Assembly: GCF_001544095.1 (NCBI RefSeq)
Contig: NZ_BCPT01000003.1
Span: 177,537 to 241,536 of the forward strand
DNA length: 64,000 nucleotides
Direction of reading: 5' to 3'
Source: Enterococcus casseliflavus NBRC 100478
GTDB taxonomy: Bacteria > Bacillota > Bacilli > Lactobacillales > Enterococcaceae
Shown here: positions 56,715 through 63,551 of the stretch, piece by piece
Numbering within the stretch: the stretch's first letter is position 1
Layout: the number at the start of each line of letters is the position of its first letter
Position numbers and translations under genes: made by a program
Notes under the pieces: model-generated
What the model was told of the DNA's origin: nothing
The model's input: only the letters and a program-made list of their open reading frames with translations
Databases searched by the model: none

Positions 56715-57103
56715 CAGTAGAAACATTGACGATCCATCAAGGAAGCGACAAACTTGAAATGACGACCCCAACTGGCAATTGGGTGTTAGCACGGGAAAAA
56801 GGCTATTCGCCAGTCCAAATGCTGGTGAGTGCGGTCGCTGCTTGCGGCGGCTATGTATACGCATCTGTCCTAGAGAATTCAAAAATCACAGCAGAAATCG
56901 AAAAGATCGAAGTCAGCTATGACCGAGACGACAACAAAAAAGCCCAACCAGTCAGTGCCATCCACATTCAGTTTTATGCGAAAATCGCTGAAGCCGACCA
57001 TGACAAAGCGACCCGTTGCCTAAAACTCGTTTCACCAAATTGCCCCGTGATCCAATCATTAGATCCAGCGATCGAAGTGACGGAAACGGTGACGTTTATT
57101 TAA
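56711..57103 (+). CDS. OsmC/Ohr-family peroxide-detoxifying protein
   Basis: 130 residues. The two redox Cys of the OsmC/Ohr fold are at VSAVAACGGYVY (about 46) and LVSPNCPVIQ (about 113). These proteins reduce organic hydroperoxides in the cytoplasm, usually with a dihydrolipoyl donor. Translationally coupled to dppF, an unusual partner for a peptide transporter; the pairing may hint at a redox-linked peptide cargo, but this is speculation. Confidence 0.85.
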   Translation: MTVETLTIHQGSDKLEMTTPTGNWVLAREKGYSPVQMLVSAVAACGGYVYASVLENSKITAEIEKIEVSYDRDDNKKAQPVSAIHIQFYAKIAEADHDKATRCLKLVSPNCPVIQSLDPAIEVTETVTFI

Positions 57104-57105
57104 TC

Positions 57106-57156
57106 GAAAAAGACTTTGTGTGCCTGAAATCAATAGGCGTACAAAGTCTTTTTTTG
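57106..57156. terminator. Bidirectional terminator between the dpp operon and the Crp/Fnr gene
   Basis: AAAGACTTTGTGTGCCT / AGGCGTACAAAGTCTTT stem with one mismatch, flanked by A-run and T-run. Confidence 0.88.
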
Positions 57157-57157
57157 A

Positions 57158-57814
57158 TCAATAAATAATATTCTCCCGAATAAAGTCGATATCTGTCACT
57201 AATAGTTTGCGATCGACACTTTTTAGGGCGCCAGATTCTCGTAATTTTTGCATCATTCGATTGACACTGCTGGCAGAGGTAATGCCGCAAAAGCGAGCGA
57301 TCTCCTCATTGGTGACTTCAAAGTCAATCAAGACACCATCTGTTGTCTTGATTCCGAACGTTTCATACAGCTCATTGATTTGGGTACAGACAGCACCAAA
57401 TTTGCCGTTCATCAGCATTTGCTGCATCTTTTTCATCGTATCCATCAAGTTTCTTCGATAATACTCTTTGACATAATCCTGCAGCAGGCGATCACGATTG
57501 ACATCTGCCCAAAATTGATCCCGCACAATTTTGTATAATTCGGCTTCTTCTGATTCAACCCGCACATTAAAAGGGGCTTCGACTTCTTGAGAGGATTCGT
57601 CTTTAAACAAAGAGACGATCTCAAAATCCGTCAAATAGCGCAAGTTGAATTCGCGCCCTTCATGGGTCACTACGCTAGTTTTGATGATGCCTTTTTTTAA
57701 AATATAGACGTAGCGATCCGGGATGCCTTCATATGTCAAGTAACTCTTTTTCTTACGGATAACGACCGGTATTGCTTGTTTTTCTAAATAATCACGTAAT
57801 ATCTGTTTCTCCAC
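57158..57814 (-). CDS. Crp/Fnr-family transcriptional regulator
   Basis: 218 residues: N-terminal cyclic-nucleotide-binding-type beta barrel (YVYILKKGIIKTSVVTHEGREF, LRYLTDFEIVSLF), long dimer helix, and a C-terminal winged helix (FEVTNEEIARFCGITSASSVNRMMQKL). I do not see the N-terminal Cys cluster of oxygen-sensing FNR, so the signal is open. Divergent from the MFS gene at 58037; direct TGTTAATG repeats lie between. Gene ends only 2 bases after the terminator stem. Confidence 0.88.
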   Translation of the reverse strand: MEKQILRDYLEKQAIPVVIRKKKSYLTYEGIPDRYVYILKKGIIKTSVVTHEGREFNLRYLTDFEIVSLFKDESSQEVEAPFNVRVESEEAELYKIVRDQFWADVNRDRLLQDYVKEYYRRNLMDTMKKMQQMLMNGKFGAVCTQINELYETFGIKTTDGVLIDFEVTNEEIARFCGITSASSVNRMMQKLRESGALKSVDRKLLVTDIDFIRENIIY

Positions 57815-57925
57815 CCACGTTACTCCTTCACTTCATGCCAACCCAACATTTTCTGAAAAAAATCTGAAATTTCCTCTATTCATGCTTCATTAAAAGACAT
57901 TTCTGGTGAAAAAGCAATAACAAAT

Positions 57926-57998
57926 GTTAATGTTTCTTGTTAATGCTCTTTTTTAACAGCAAAAGCGCATTTCAAGTAGAGGAAGTTTCGGTATAGTA
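57926..57998 (+). promoter_or_regulatory. Promoter and direct repeats before the MFS gene
   Basis: TGTTAATG occurs at 57926-57933 and 57939-57946, a 13-base step, and could bind the divergent Crp/Fnr-type regulator. Promoter candidate: TTTCAA (57971-57976), 16-base spacer, TATAGT (57993-57998). Confidence 0.45.
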
Positions 57999-58036
57999 AA
58001 ACGCATCACAGCACAAACAGGAGGAATGGAAGAAAC

Positions 58037-59302
58037 ATGTCAGATAGGGAAACCAATCAAGAAGGAGTCGTCAGCTCGTTGCCGTCAACTAAAAATGAAA
58101 AACTTTGGAACAAAGGGTTTGTCACGATTACCTTGATCAATTTTATCGTCTTTCTCGTGTATTATTGTTTTGTCGTCATCACCGCGAAATTTGCCACGCA
58201 GGAGTTAGGGGCATCCACTGCACAAGCTGGCTTGGCAGCGGGGATCTACATTATCGGGACCTTGATCGCTCGCTTGTATGTTGGGAAAATTTTAGAATTA
58301 GTTGGTCGTAAAGCCGTTTTGCGCTGGGGGATAGTGTTTTATGTCATTACCACCGCTGCTTATTTGGTCTCAGTCAACATTTATATTTTAGATGCGGTGC
58401 GCTTTTTCAATGGCTTTGCTTATGGTGCCGTCTCGACTGCGGCTAATGCGATCGTCACCGCTTATATCCCAGCTTCCAAACATGGCGAAGGGATCAATTA
58501 CTATGGATTAAGTACTAGTTTAGCAGCGGCGGTCGGACCTTTTATTGGTATGCTTTTACTACCGACAGTCGGCTTTGATTTCATTATTTGGTTAGCAACT
58601 ATTTTATCGATCGCAACAGCCATCGCTTGTTTCTGGTTCCCGGTCAAAAACATCCCATTGACGGAAGAACACAAAGCACAGCTGCAAAAATGGTCCATCA
58701 AAAGTTTTGTCGAACCAAAAGTCTTTTTCATTTCTGGGATTGCCTTTTTGATCGGGTTGGCTTATTCCAGCGTTCTCGGCTTCTTGTCGATCTACGCCAG
58801 TGACCTTGGGTTGGAAACGGCCGGTGCCTTTTTCTTCATCGTCTATGCACTTTCTGTGACCTTCACACGGCCAATGACGGGCAAACTGTTTGACCGTCAT
58901 GGCGCAGATGCGGTCATGTATCCTAGCTTTCTATTCTTGACCCTTGGTCTTTTCTTATTGAGTATTACTGGCAACAGCTGGATGTTGTTGCTTGCGGGTT
59001 GCTTTGTCGGCTTGGGCTATGGCACCTTCATGTCCAATGGCCAAGCCGTCTGTCTGAAAGAAGTCGATCCTCACCGAGTTGGCGTAGCGCTCTCCACTTA
59101 TTTCATCGGGCTGGATCTCGGCTTAGGCGTAGGTCCCTATGCACTAGGAAGCTTACACGGTCTGTTTGATTATTCGCAAATCTACACCTTATGCGGACTG
59201 ATCCCAGTCGTCGTTCTTGTTTTATACAAATTGTTTTATAAAACGAAACGCGCAGTTGCCGCCGTTGGTACGATGAAGCAGCCAATCAACGAAGAAGACT
59301 AA
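58037..59302 (+). CDS. MFS transporter (multidrug/sugar-efflux-like)
   Basis: 421 residues, 12 helices. RLYVGKILELVGRKAVLRWG (loop 2) and RPMTGKLFDRHGADAV (loop 8) are MFS motif A copies; GFAYGAVSTAANAIVTAYIP resembles YfmO/YwfA-type drug or arabinose-efflux proteins. Substrate unknown. CAGGAGG precedes ATG 58037. The 60-residue protein gene follows after 31 bases, possibly in one transcript. Confidence 0.87.
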   Translation: MSDRETNQEGVVSSLPSTKNEKLWNKGFVTITLINFIVFLVYYCFVVITAKFATQELGASTAQAGLAAGIYIIGTLIARLYVGKILELVGRKAVLRWGIVFYVITTAAYLVSVNIYILDAVRFFNGFAYGAVSTAANAIVTAYIPASKHGEGINYYGLSTSLAAAVGPFIGMLLLPTVGFDFIIWLATILSIATAIACFWFPVKNIPLTEEHKAQLQKWSIKSFVEPKVFFISGIAFLIGLAYSSVLGFLSIYASDLGLETAGAFFFIVYALSVTFTRPMTGKLFDRHGADAVMYPSFLFLTLGLFLLSITGNSWMLLLAGCFVGLGYGTFMSNGQAVCLKEVDPHRVGVALSTYFIGLDLGLGVGPYALGSLHGLFDYSQIYTLCGLIPVVVLVLYKLFYKTKRAVAAVGTMKQPINEED

Positions 59303-59333
59303 CCTCAACCATTACAAAAAGGAGTGTTTCACC

Positions 59334-59516
59334 ATGGATAACAATCAATTGATTATTGAAGCATTGAACAAATTAGTAACGAATATCAACGAATTGAATG
59401 AAGAAATGCATGCCATGAAAGAGGTTACCGCAACAATGACCCATGAACAGCTTGCTATCGATCATCAATTACGCGACATCAAATCGGTATTGATCAATGA
59501 CAATCTGATTGGGTAA
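59334..59516 (+). CDS. Small acidic coiled-coil protein, 60 residues
   Basis: Unrecognised. AAAGGAG lies 8-10 bases before ATG 59334. The sequence is helix-forming with heptad-like spacing (LIIEALNKLVTNINELNEEM, then MHAMKEVTATM) and no membrane segment or Cys, so a short cytoplasmic coiled coil is likely. Position downstream of the MFS gene suggests co-transcription. Confidence 0.7.
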   Translation: MDNNQLIIEALNKLVTNINELNEEMHAMKEVTATMTHEQLAIDHQLRDIKSVLINDNLIG

Positions 59517-59750
59517 ATTGTCATAAGGCTTGAAAGGAAACAAGAAACAGGAATGAACGCTTTTTTTTGAGAATGTTTCCTGCTCACTTACTGGTGGTAG
59601 AAAGATTCACATGAGAAAAGCGTTTTATTGATGCACAAAAAAAGAAAAGCGAACATTGGCAGATTTTGTACAAGAAAATAAGCAAGAAAAATTGTAGCAG
59701 TCCGCGCTTGTATGCTATAGTGTGTCTGGGTAGCAATACCTAAAAAAAAT
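59517..59750 (+). other. Intergenic stretch with the folT promoter
   Basis: AT-rich. The only element I can support is TTGTAG (59692-59697), 18-base spacer, TATAGT (59716-59721), about 30 bases before the riboswitch. A loose AGGAAAC / GTTTCCT pairing (59535-59579) might end the upstream transcript. Confidence 0.45.
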
Positions 59751-59850
59751 CAGAGTAGGAAATAAAGCGTCAAGTGCTGAAAGGATGGGATGTTGCCTTT
59801 CGGACGAAGAACGATCATTCGTTCGCGGTTTTATTTTCGCATTCGCTGCA
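59751..59850 (+). ncRNA. Tetrahydrofolate (THF) riboswitch
   Basis: The segment carries the conserved blocks of the THF-I class in order: AGAGTAGG, GCGTCAAGTG, GGATGGGATGTTGCC, GGACGAAG and CGCGGTTT, with pairing between the outer arms. It lies 35 bases before the folate S-component gene, the classical target. Bound folate should reduce translation or transcription of folT. Confidence 0.85.
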
Positions 59851-59885
59851 TGAATTTGTAGCAACTCTAAAAGGAGATGCTCGCT

Positions 59886-60407
59886 ATGAAAAGAAAAGTC
59901 GATGCACACATGATTGCGGTCATGGGACTTTTGATTGCCTTAATGGTGGTCTTGTCGCAAATCTTGGGGTTTGAAACCTCCTATATCAAAATCACATTTT
60001 CCTTTGTACCACAGCTGATCATGGGTATGCTGTTTGGTCCGTTTTGGACAGCAGTTGGCTCCTCATTAGCCGATATCGCAGGAATGGTGATTTTTCCAAA
60101 ATCAGCCTACTTTTTCGGCTTTACCATCAATGCCTTCGTTGGTGGACTGATTTATGGCTACTTCTTTTATCGGAAAGAAGTCACATTAAAACGAGCGGCG
60201 ATGGTCGTCTTGTTAAATACACTTTTAATAACCTTGATCTTAACACCGATCTGGTTAGCTATGATGCTGAATATTCCTTTGACAAGCTGGGCGATCTGGT
60301 CGGTCCGCTTGCTAAAAGCAGTCATCATGTTCCCGATACAAACTGCGTTGATTTACATCGTAGGGCGTGCGGTACCATACAAACGGCTGATCCGACGGTT
60401 CGTTTAA
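59886..60407 (+). CDS. folT: Folate ECF transporter S-component FolT
   Basis: 173 residues from ATG 59886, 9 bases after AAAAGGAG; the ATG at 59877 touches the ribosome site. Six helices with GLLIALMVVLSQILGFET and FGPFWTAVGSSLADIAGMVIFP, the look of folate S-components. It binds folate and works with a shared EcfAAT module. The THF riboswitch directly upstream supports the assignment. Confidence 0.9.
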   Translation: MKRKVDAHMIAVMGLLIALMVVLSQILGFETSYIKITFSFVPQLIMGMLFGPFWTAVGSSLADIAGMVIFPKSAYFFGFTINAFVGGLIYGYFFYRKEVTLKRAAMVVLLNTLLITLILTPIWLAMMLNIPLTSWAIWSVRLLKAVIMFPIQTALIYIVGRAVPYKRLIRRFV

Positions 60408-60435
60408 CGAGTAAAAAAGAACGATAACATCCATT

Positions 60436-60480
60436 GAAGTGAATCATCTGCGAATATTTCGTCAGTGGTTCACTTTTTTC
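60436..60480 (+). terminator. Terminator after folT
   Basis: AGTGAATCA (60438-60446) / TGGTTCACT (60466-60474) with one G-U pair and inner CGAA/TTCG pairing, then TTTTTTC. Confidence 0.8.
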
Positions 60481-60537
60481 TTTCTAAGGATTGGCTTAAT
60501 CATTCTCAATAACTTGTTTAGAGGGGAAGGGGAACCT

Positions 60538-61764
60538 ATGAATAAAAAAGGACTCGCTATGGGACTGTTTCTTTTCTTGGTCTTAGCAGCAATGGGAGGG
60601 ATGAAGTGGATGATAGAACAGCAAAAACAGCAAACTGAAGAGCCAGCCATGATCCAGCAAAGCAGCTTGAGGGACGAAACACAGGAAGAAAGCAGGGAAA
60701 GTCAGGAAACCACCTCAGTTTCCACGTCAACTTCTGTTTCAACTTCCACGCAAGAACAGCCAGAAGAGGCAATAGCAGAAAAAATCGCCACGATGAGTTT
60801 AGAGGAAAAGGTCGGGCAATTGTTTTTTGTGCGTGTGCCAGAAAGCAATCAAATCGAAGAGCTTCAAAAGTATCACTTTGGTGGCTATCTGTTATTCGGC
60901 CGTGATACCGAAAATGAAACGGCGGAGCGCTTGAAACAGAAAATTTCAGATTACCAAGCCGCCAGCGCCATTCCGCTGTTGATCGGTATGGATGAAGAAG
61001 GGGGCACAGTGACTCGCATCAGCCGCAATCCGAACCTTACGGATCAGCGTTTTCTCTCACCACAACAGCTGTATGCCCAAGGTGGATGGTCAGCGATCGA
61101 AGAAGATACAGCAAAGAAAGCGGAAATTTTAAAAGCTTATGGCATCAATGCTGGGCTGTTTCCCGTTGCCGATGTTTCCACTGATCCGCAGTCCTTTATC
61201 TACGACCGAACCATTGGCATGGATGCGCAGGGCACGAGTGCGTTTGTAGAACGTGTGGTTCATGTTTTACAGAAACACCACGTTGGGTCTACCTTGAAGC
61301 ATTTTCCTGGCTATGGCAACAATCGTGACTCGCATGTCGAAATCGTCACCGATGATCGCCCGCTATCTGCACTGCGGGAAACGGATTTTCTGCCTTTTGC
61401 CGCAGGGATCAAAGCTGGTGCCGATAGTATTTTGGTCGCCCATACGATCGTCAATAGTATCGATAAGACCGTACCCGCCTCTATTTCAAAACCCGTGCAT
61501 GAGCTGCTGCGAAATGAATTGCATTTTAAAGGGGTCATCATGACGGATGATTTGGATATGGCAGGACTTTCTGAGTTCATTCCGCAAAAAGAAGCCGCAT
61601 TACAGGCGTTGCAGGCGGGAAATGATCTAGTGATCTCCTCTACCTATCAAGAACAGATTCCTTTTGTGGTACAAGCGGTTGAAGATGGCCGCTATTTAGA
61701 AGCTGATTTGAATGCTTCCGTCAAACGGGTCTTGCTCTGGAAAGAAGCATTGCATTTACTTTAA
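60538..61764 (+). CDS. Exported GH3 beta-N-acetylhexosaminidase-like protein
   Basis: 408 residues from ATG 60538 with GAGGGGAAGG upstream; an earlier frame start lies in the terminator of folT. N-terminal membrane anchor (about 5-25), a Ser/Thr/Glu-rich spacer to about 80, then a GH3 barrel: MDEEGGTVTRI, KHFPGYGNNRDSHVE (NagZ-type His loop with Tyr in place of the usual second His) and nucleophile Asp in VIMTDDLDM. It resembles NagZ/YbbD enzymes that remove GlcNAc from peptidoglycan fragments, but anchored outside the membrane. No lipobox Cys. Flanked by terminators. Confidence 0.87.
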   Translation: MNKKGLAMGLFLFLVLAAMGGMKWMIEQQKQQTEEPAMIQQSSLRDETQEESRESQETTSVSTSTSVSTSTQEQPEEAIAEKIATMSLEEKVGQLFFVRVPESNQIEELQKYHFGGYLLFGRDTENETAERLKQKISDYQAASAIPLLIGMDEEGGTVTRISRNPNLTDQRFLSPQQLYAQGGWSAIEEDTAKKAEILKAYGINAGLFPVADVSTDPQSFIYDRTIGMDAQGTSAFVERVVHVLQKHHVGSTLKHFPGYGNNRDSHVEIVTDDRPLSALRETDFLPFAAGIKAGADSILVAHTIVNSIDKTVPASISKPVHELLRNELHFKGVIMTDDLDMAGLSEFIPQKEAALQALQAGNDLVISSTYQEQIPFVVQAVEDGRYLEADLNASVKRVLLWKEALHLL

Positions 61765-61770
61765 GAAAAA

Positions 61771-61838
61771 AATAAACCTGCTGTTTCCTCCGTGTAAGAG
61801 AGTCGTTCTCTTACTGAGAGGAAGCAGCAGGTTTTTTT
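61771..61838. terminator. Bidirectional terminator between the GH3 and rgg genes
   Basis: AAACCTGCTG (61774-61783) / CAGCAGGTTT (61825-61834), extended by TTCCTC / GAGGAA and an inner GTAAGAG / CTCTTAC stem; T-run on the plus strand, A-run on the other side. Confidence 0.88.
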
Positions 61839-62688
61839 AGATACTCTGAGCCAGTGCCTCTAATTCTTTGGCAAAGGCTTCTTGCCCAATAAATCGCAGA
61901 TAGTCCAATGCTTTTTCAATCGTGGACATTCCCAGCGTACGATCTCCTTGAAACAAGGCGTAGATGCCTTCGAAATAACGAATCATCAAGCGGATACGAT
62001 CATTGTCCGGCGGCAGGTGATCGGCTAGATACGTCAGCACATGCGCCAACTCGGCAGGTTTTTTGCGATCGATAAACAAGAAAGCCGCATTCGTCAGCAA
62101 TTTTGTGTAGATTTGATAATTGATACTTAGCGTATTGCTGTAAAAAATTTTTTTATTCAGGTGTTTCATTTGATACAAGATGTACTCGTCAGAAAAAAGG
62201 AAAAGCAGATTGGTAAATAAGGAGATTTCAAACTTTCCCCACGTGTCGATGCGTTCCAAGTATTTCTTGATGGTCGCTTCGATGATGCAACGTTCTTCCT
62301 CGTCGGTAACCACGCCTTTTTTCTCTAAAATCAAAAAGAATTGACTATACAGGACATAATAGAAGAAATCCTTCGTGGTTTTATACAGCGCTTGGGCTTT
62401 GTTGATCAAAGAGAGGACTTCAGAATACTTGCTTTCATAGTAAGCGGTGGTCAACTGTTTGGATAGCTGCTTTTTCTCGCTGACTTGATTGTCATCCAAG
62501 CGATACTCAAATTCCTCCAAAGTGACATTTAAGCGGTCCAAATACTGGTGCAAAATATCAAAGGCGATGCGGTGCCCTTTTTGTTCAAAGGTTGCCAGTG
62601 TACTGCGTTCTGAAATGTTCTCAACCAATTTTCGCTGTGAGATATTTCGTTCCGTTCGTAACTCTTTTAACAAGTCATTGGCCTTCAA
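61837..62688 (-). CDS. Rgg/GadR/MutR-family regulator
   Basis: 283 residues. Residues about 5-60 are an XRE helix-turn-helix (LLKELRTERNISQRKLVENISERSTLATFEQKG). The remainder is the helical-repeat domain of Rgg proteins (YYESKYSEVLSLINKAQALY, FFYYVLYSQFFLILEKKGVVTDEE). Rgg regulators bind short hydrophobic peptides that are exported, processed and re-imported. A divergent 23-codon peptide gene starts 102 bases away, so this looks like a regulator-peptide pair. AGGAGGG precedes the ATG. Confidence 0.87.
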   Translation of the reverse strand: MKANDLLKELRTERNISQRKLVENISERSTLATFEQKGHRIAFDILHQYLDRLNVTLEEFEYRLDDNQVSEKKQLSKQLTTAYYESKYSEVLSLINKAQALYKTTKDFFYYVLYSQFFLILEKKGVVTDEEERCIIEATIKKYLERIDTWGKFEISLFTNLLFLFSDEYILYQMKHLNKKIFYSNTLSINYQIYTKLLTNAAFLFIDRKKPAELAHVLTYLADHLPPDNDRIRLMIRYFEGIYALFQGDRTLGMSTIEKALDYLRFIGQEAFAKELEALAQSI

Positions 62689-62708
62689 AAAATCCCTCCT
62701 AAAAAAAG

Positions 62709-62727
62709 TGGACGGAAAAATAGTCCA
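62709..62727. repeat. Inverted repeat between rgg and the peptide gene
   Basis: TGGAC (62709-62713) and GTCCA (62723-62727), nine bases apart, in the only intergenic DNA available for an Rgg site. No confident -35/-10 pair was found for either gene here. Short, so tentative. Confidence 0.35.
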
Positions 62728-62790
62728 AATATGTTACAGCTTTATTTTGCGGGTAAACTTGAAGAAAGTCAATTAAAGGAGGAGAAATGG

Positions 62791-62862
62791 ATGTTTGATT
62801 TTTTTAGTTTTCCCTGGGAAGTTGTAGAACTAATGGCTAACGTTTTTTCTTTCTTCAAATAA
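62791..62862 (+). CDS. Short hydrophobic peptide gene next to rgg (23 codons)
   Basis: A 23-codon frame with AAAGGAGG (62775-62782) 8 bases before ATG 62791. The peptide begins MFDFFSFPWE, continues VVELM and ends ANVFSFFK; it is aromatic-rich, hydrophobic and slightly acidic (net about -2). Size, position divergent to an Rgg gene and a terminator downstream (63021-63058) fit a peptide-pheromone precursor, although it lacks the Gly-Gly or Trp-Trp ending of known SHP/XIP peptides. A small amphipathic toxin or bacteriocin-like peptide is the main alternative. Confidence 0.65.
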   Translation: MFDFFSFPWEVVELMANVFSFFK

Positions 62863-63020
62863 TCGATCCTTTGTGATTGGTTAGCAATTGATTTTTTAAC
62901 AGGAAAAAAGTATAAGTGGTTTCACGTAATAAGTTACTGTTCATTCGCGCATTCAAACGCCCTCTCCCCAAACAGCTTACCCTGTCAAGGTGCGTAGGTC
63001 TGCCGAATCCCTTTTAAAAA
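62863..63020 (+). other. Untranslated stretch after the peptide gene
   Basis: About 160 bases between peptide stop and terminator with no open frame carrying a ribosome site. It may be a long 3' untranslated region or hold a small RNA; no structure I can name. Confidence 0.4.
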
Positions 63021-63058
63021 AGGAGCAAACACAACAGCGAGTGATTGCTCTTTTTTTG
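63021..63058 (+). terminator. Terminator of the peptide transcript
   Basis: GAGCAA (63023-63028) / TTGCTC (63045-63050) with AC / GT pairing inside, followed by TTTTTTTG. Confidence 0.7.
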
Positions 63059-63092
63059 TTGGTCAAAAAACCTGCATACGGCATCCCAACAG

Positions 63093-63281
63093 TCAGTTTT
63101 GTTTTTTCTTGAACATTGGTTCATTCGGATCAGAATAGTAATCAGGATTGAATTCATCATCGATCGATACCCCGAAAAGAGAGACGAGACTGGGAAGAAC
63201 CCCAATCACGCCGAGGACGACGGCAACTGGAAGGTAGAACTTTTTGCGCTTGTACCACGGAAGCTGCGATTTCTTTTCCAT
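63093..63281 (-). CDS. Small single-pass membrane protein, 62 residues
   Basis: ATG 63281 has AAAGGAGGAG at ideal distance. Basic N-terminus (MEKKSQLPWYKRKKFY), one membrane helix (about 17-38, LPVAVVLGVIGVLPSLVSLF), then an acidic segment (DDEFNPDYYSDPNEP) and a basic end. No family recognised; resembles short uncharacterised membrane proteins of enterococci. It reads toward the peptide gene terminator. Confidence 0.72.
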   Translation of the reverse strand: MEKKSQLPWYKRKKFYLPVAVVLGVIGVLPSLVSLFGVSIDDEFNPDYYSDPNEPMFKKKQN

Positions 63282-63507
63282 AGGAACTCCTCCTTTTTAA
63301 ATAGTGTAGCATGTTCTGAGTTGGGTGTGTTAATAATTACCTTCAATATTTAAAAATATACTAAAACGGTATATCTGATGGGATAAAAAGTTTCGCTAGG
63401 TAAATTTAGGGAGCGTTCGTTTTTGTCATTGTTGCCGGAATCAAGTTTTATAAAAAAGGAACCGAGTAAGAAAGCCATGTAGTGACCCCAAAAAGTTAGA
63501 CTTTTAT

Positions 63508-63534
63508 GGAGTGGAGAAATCCACTCCTTTTTTG
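63508..63534 (+). terminator. Inward-facing terminator inside the IS end
   Basis: GGAGTGGA (63508-63515) pairs perfectly with TCCACTCC (63520-63527), GAAA loop between them (63516-63519), then TTTTTTG. It stops transcription entering the IS from the left, opposite to the transposase gene; it may also block antisense reading. Confidence 0.75.
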
Positions 63535-63551
63535 TACGATAAGATTAACTG

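Noticed and set aside
62788..62799. ATG at 62787 as an alternative peptide start
   Set aside because: That frame reads ATG GAT GTT TGA and ends after three codons; the ATG at 62791 gives the 23-codon peptide.
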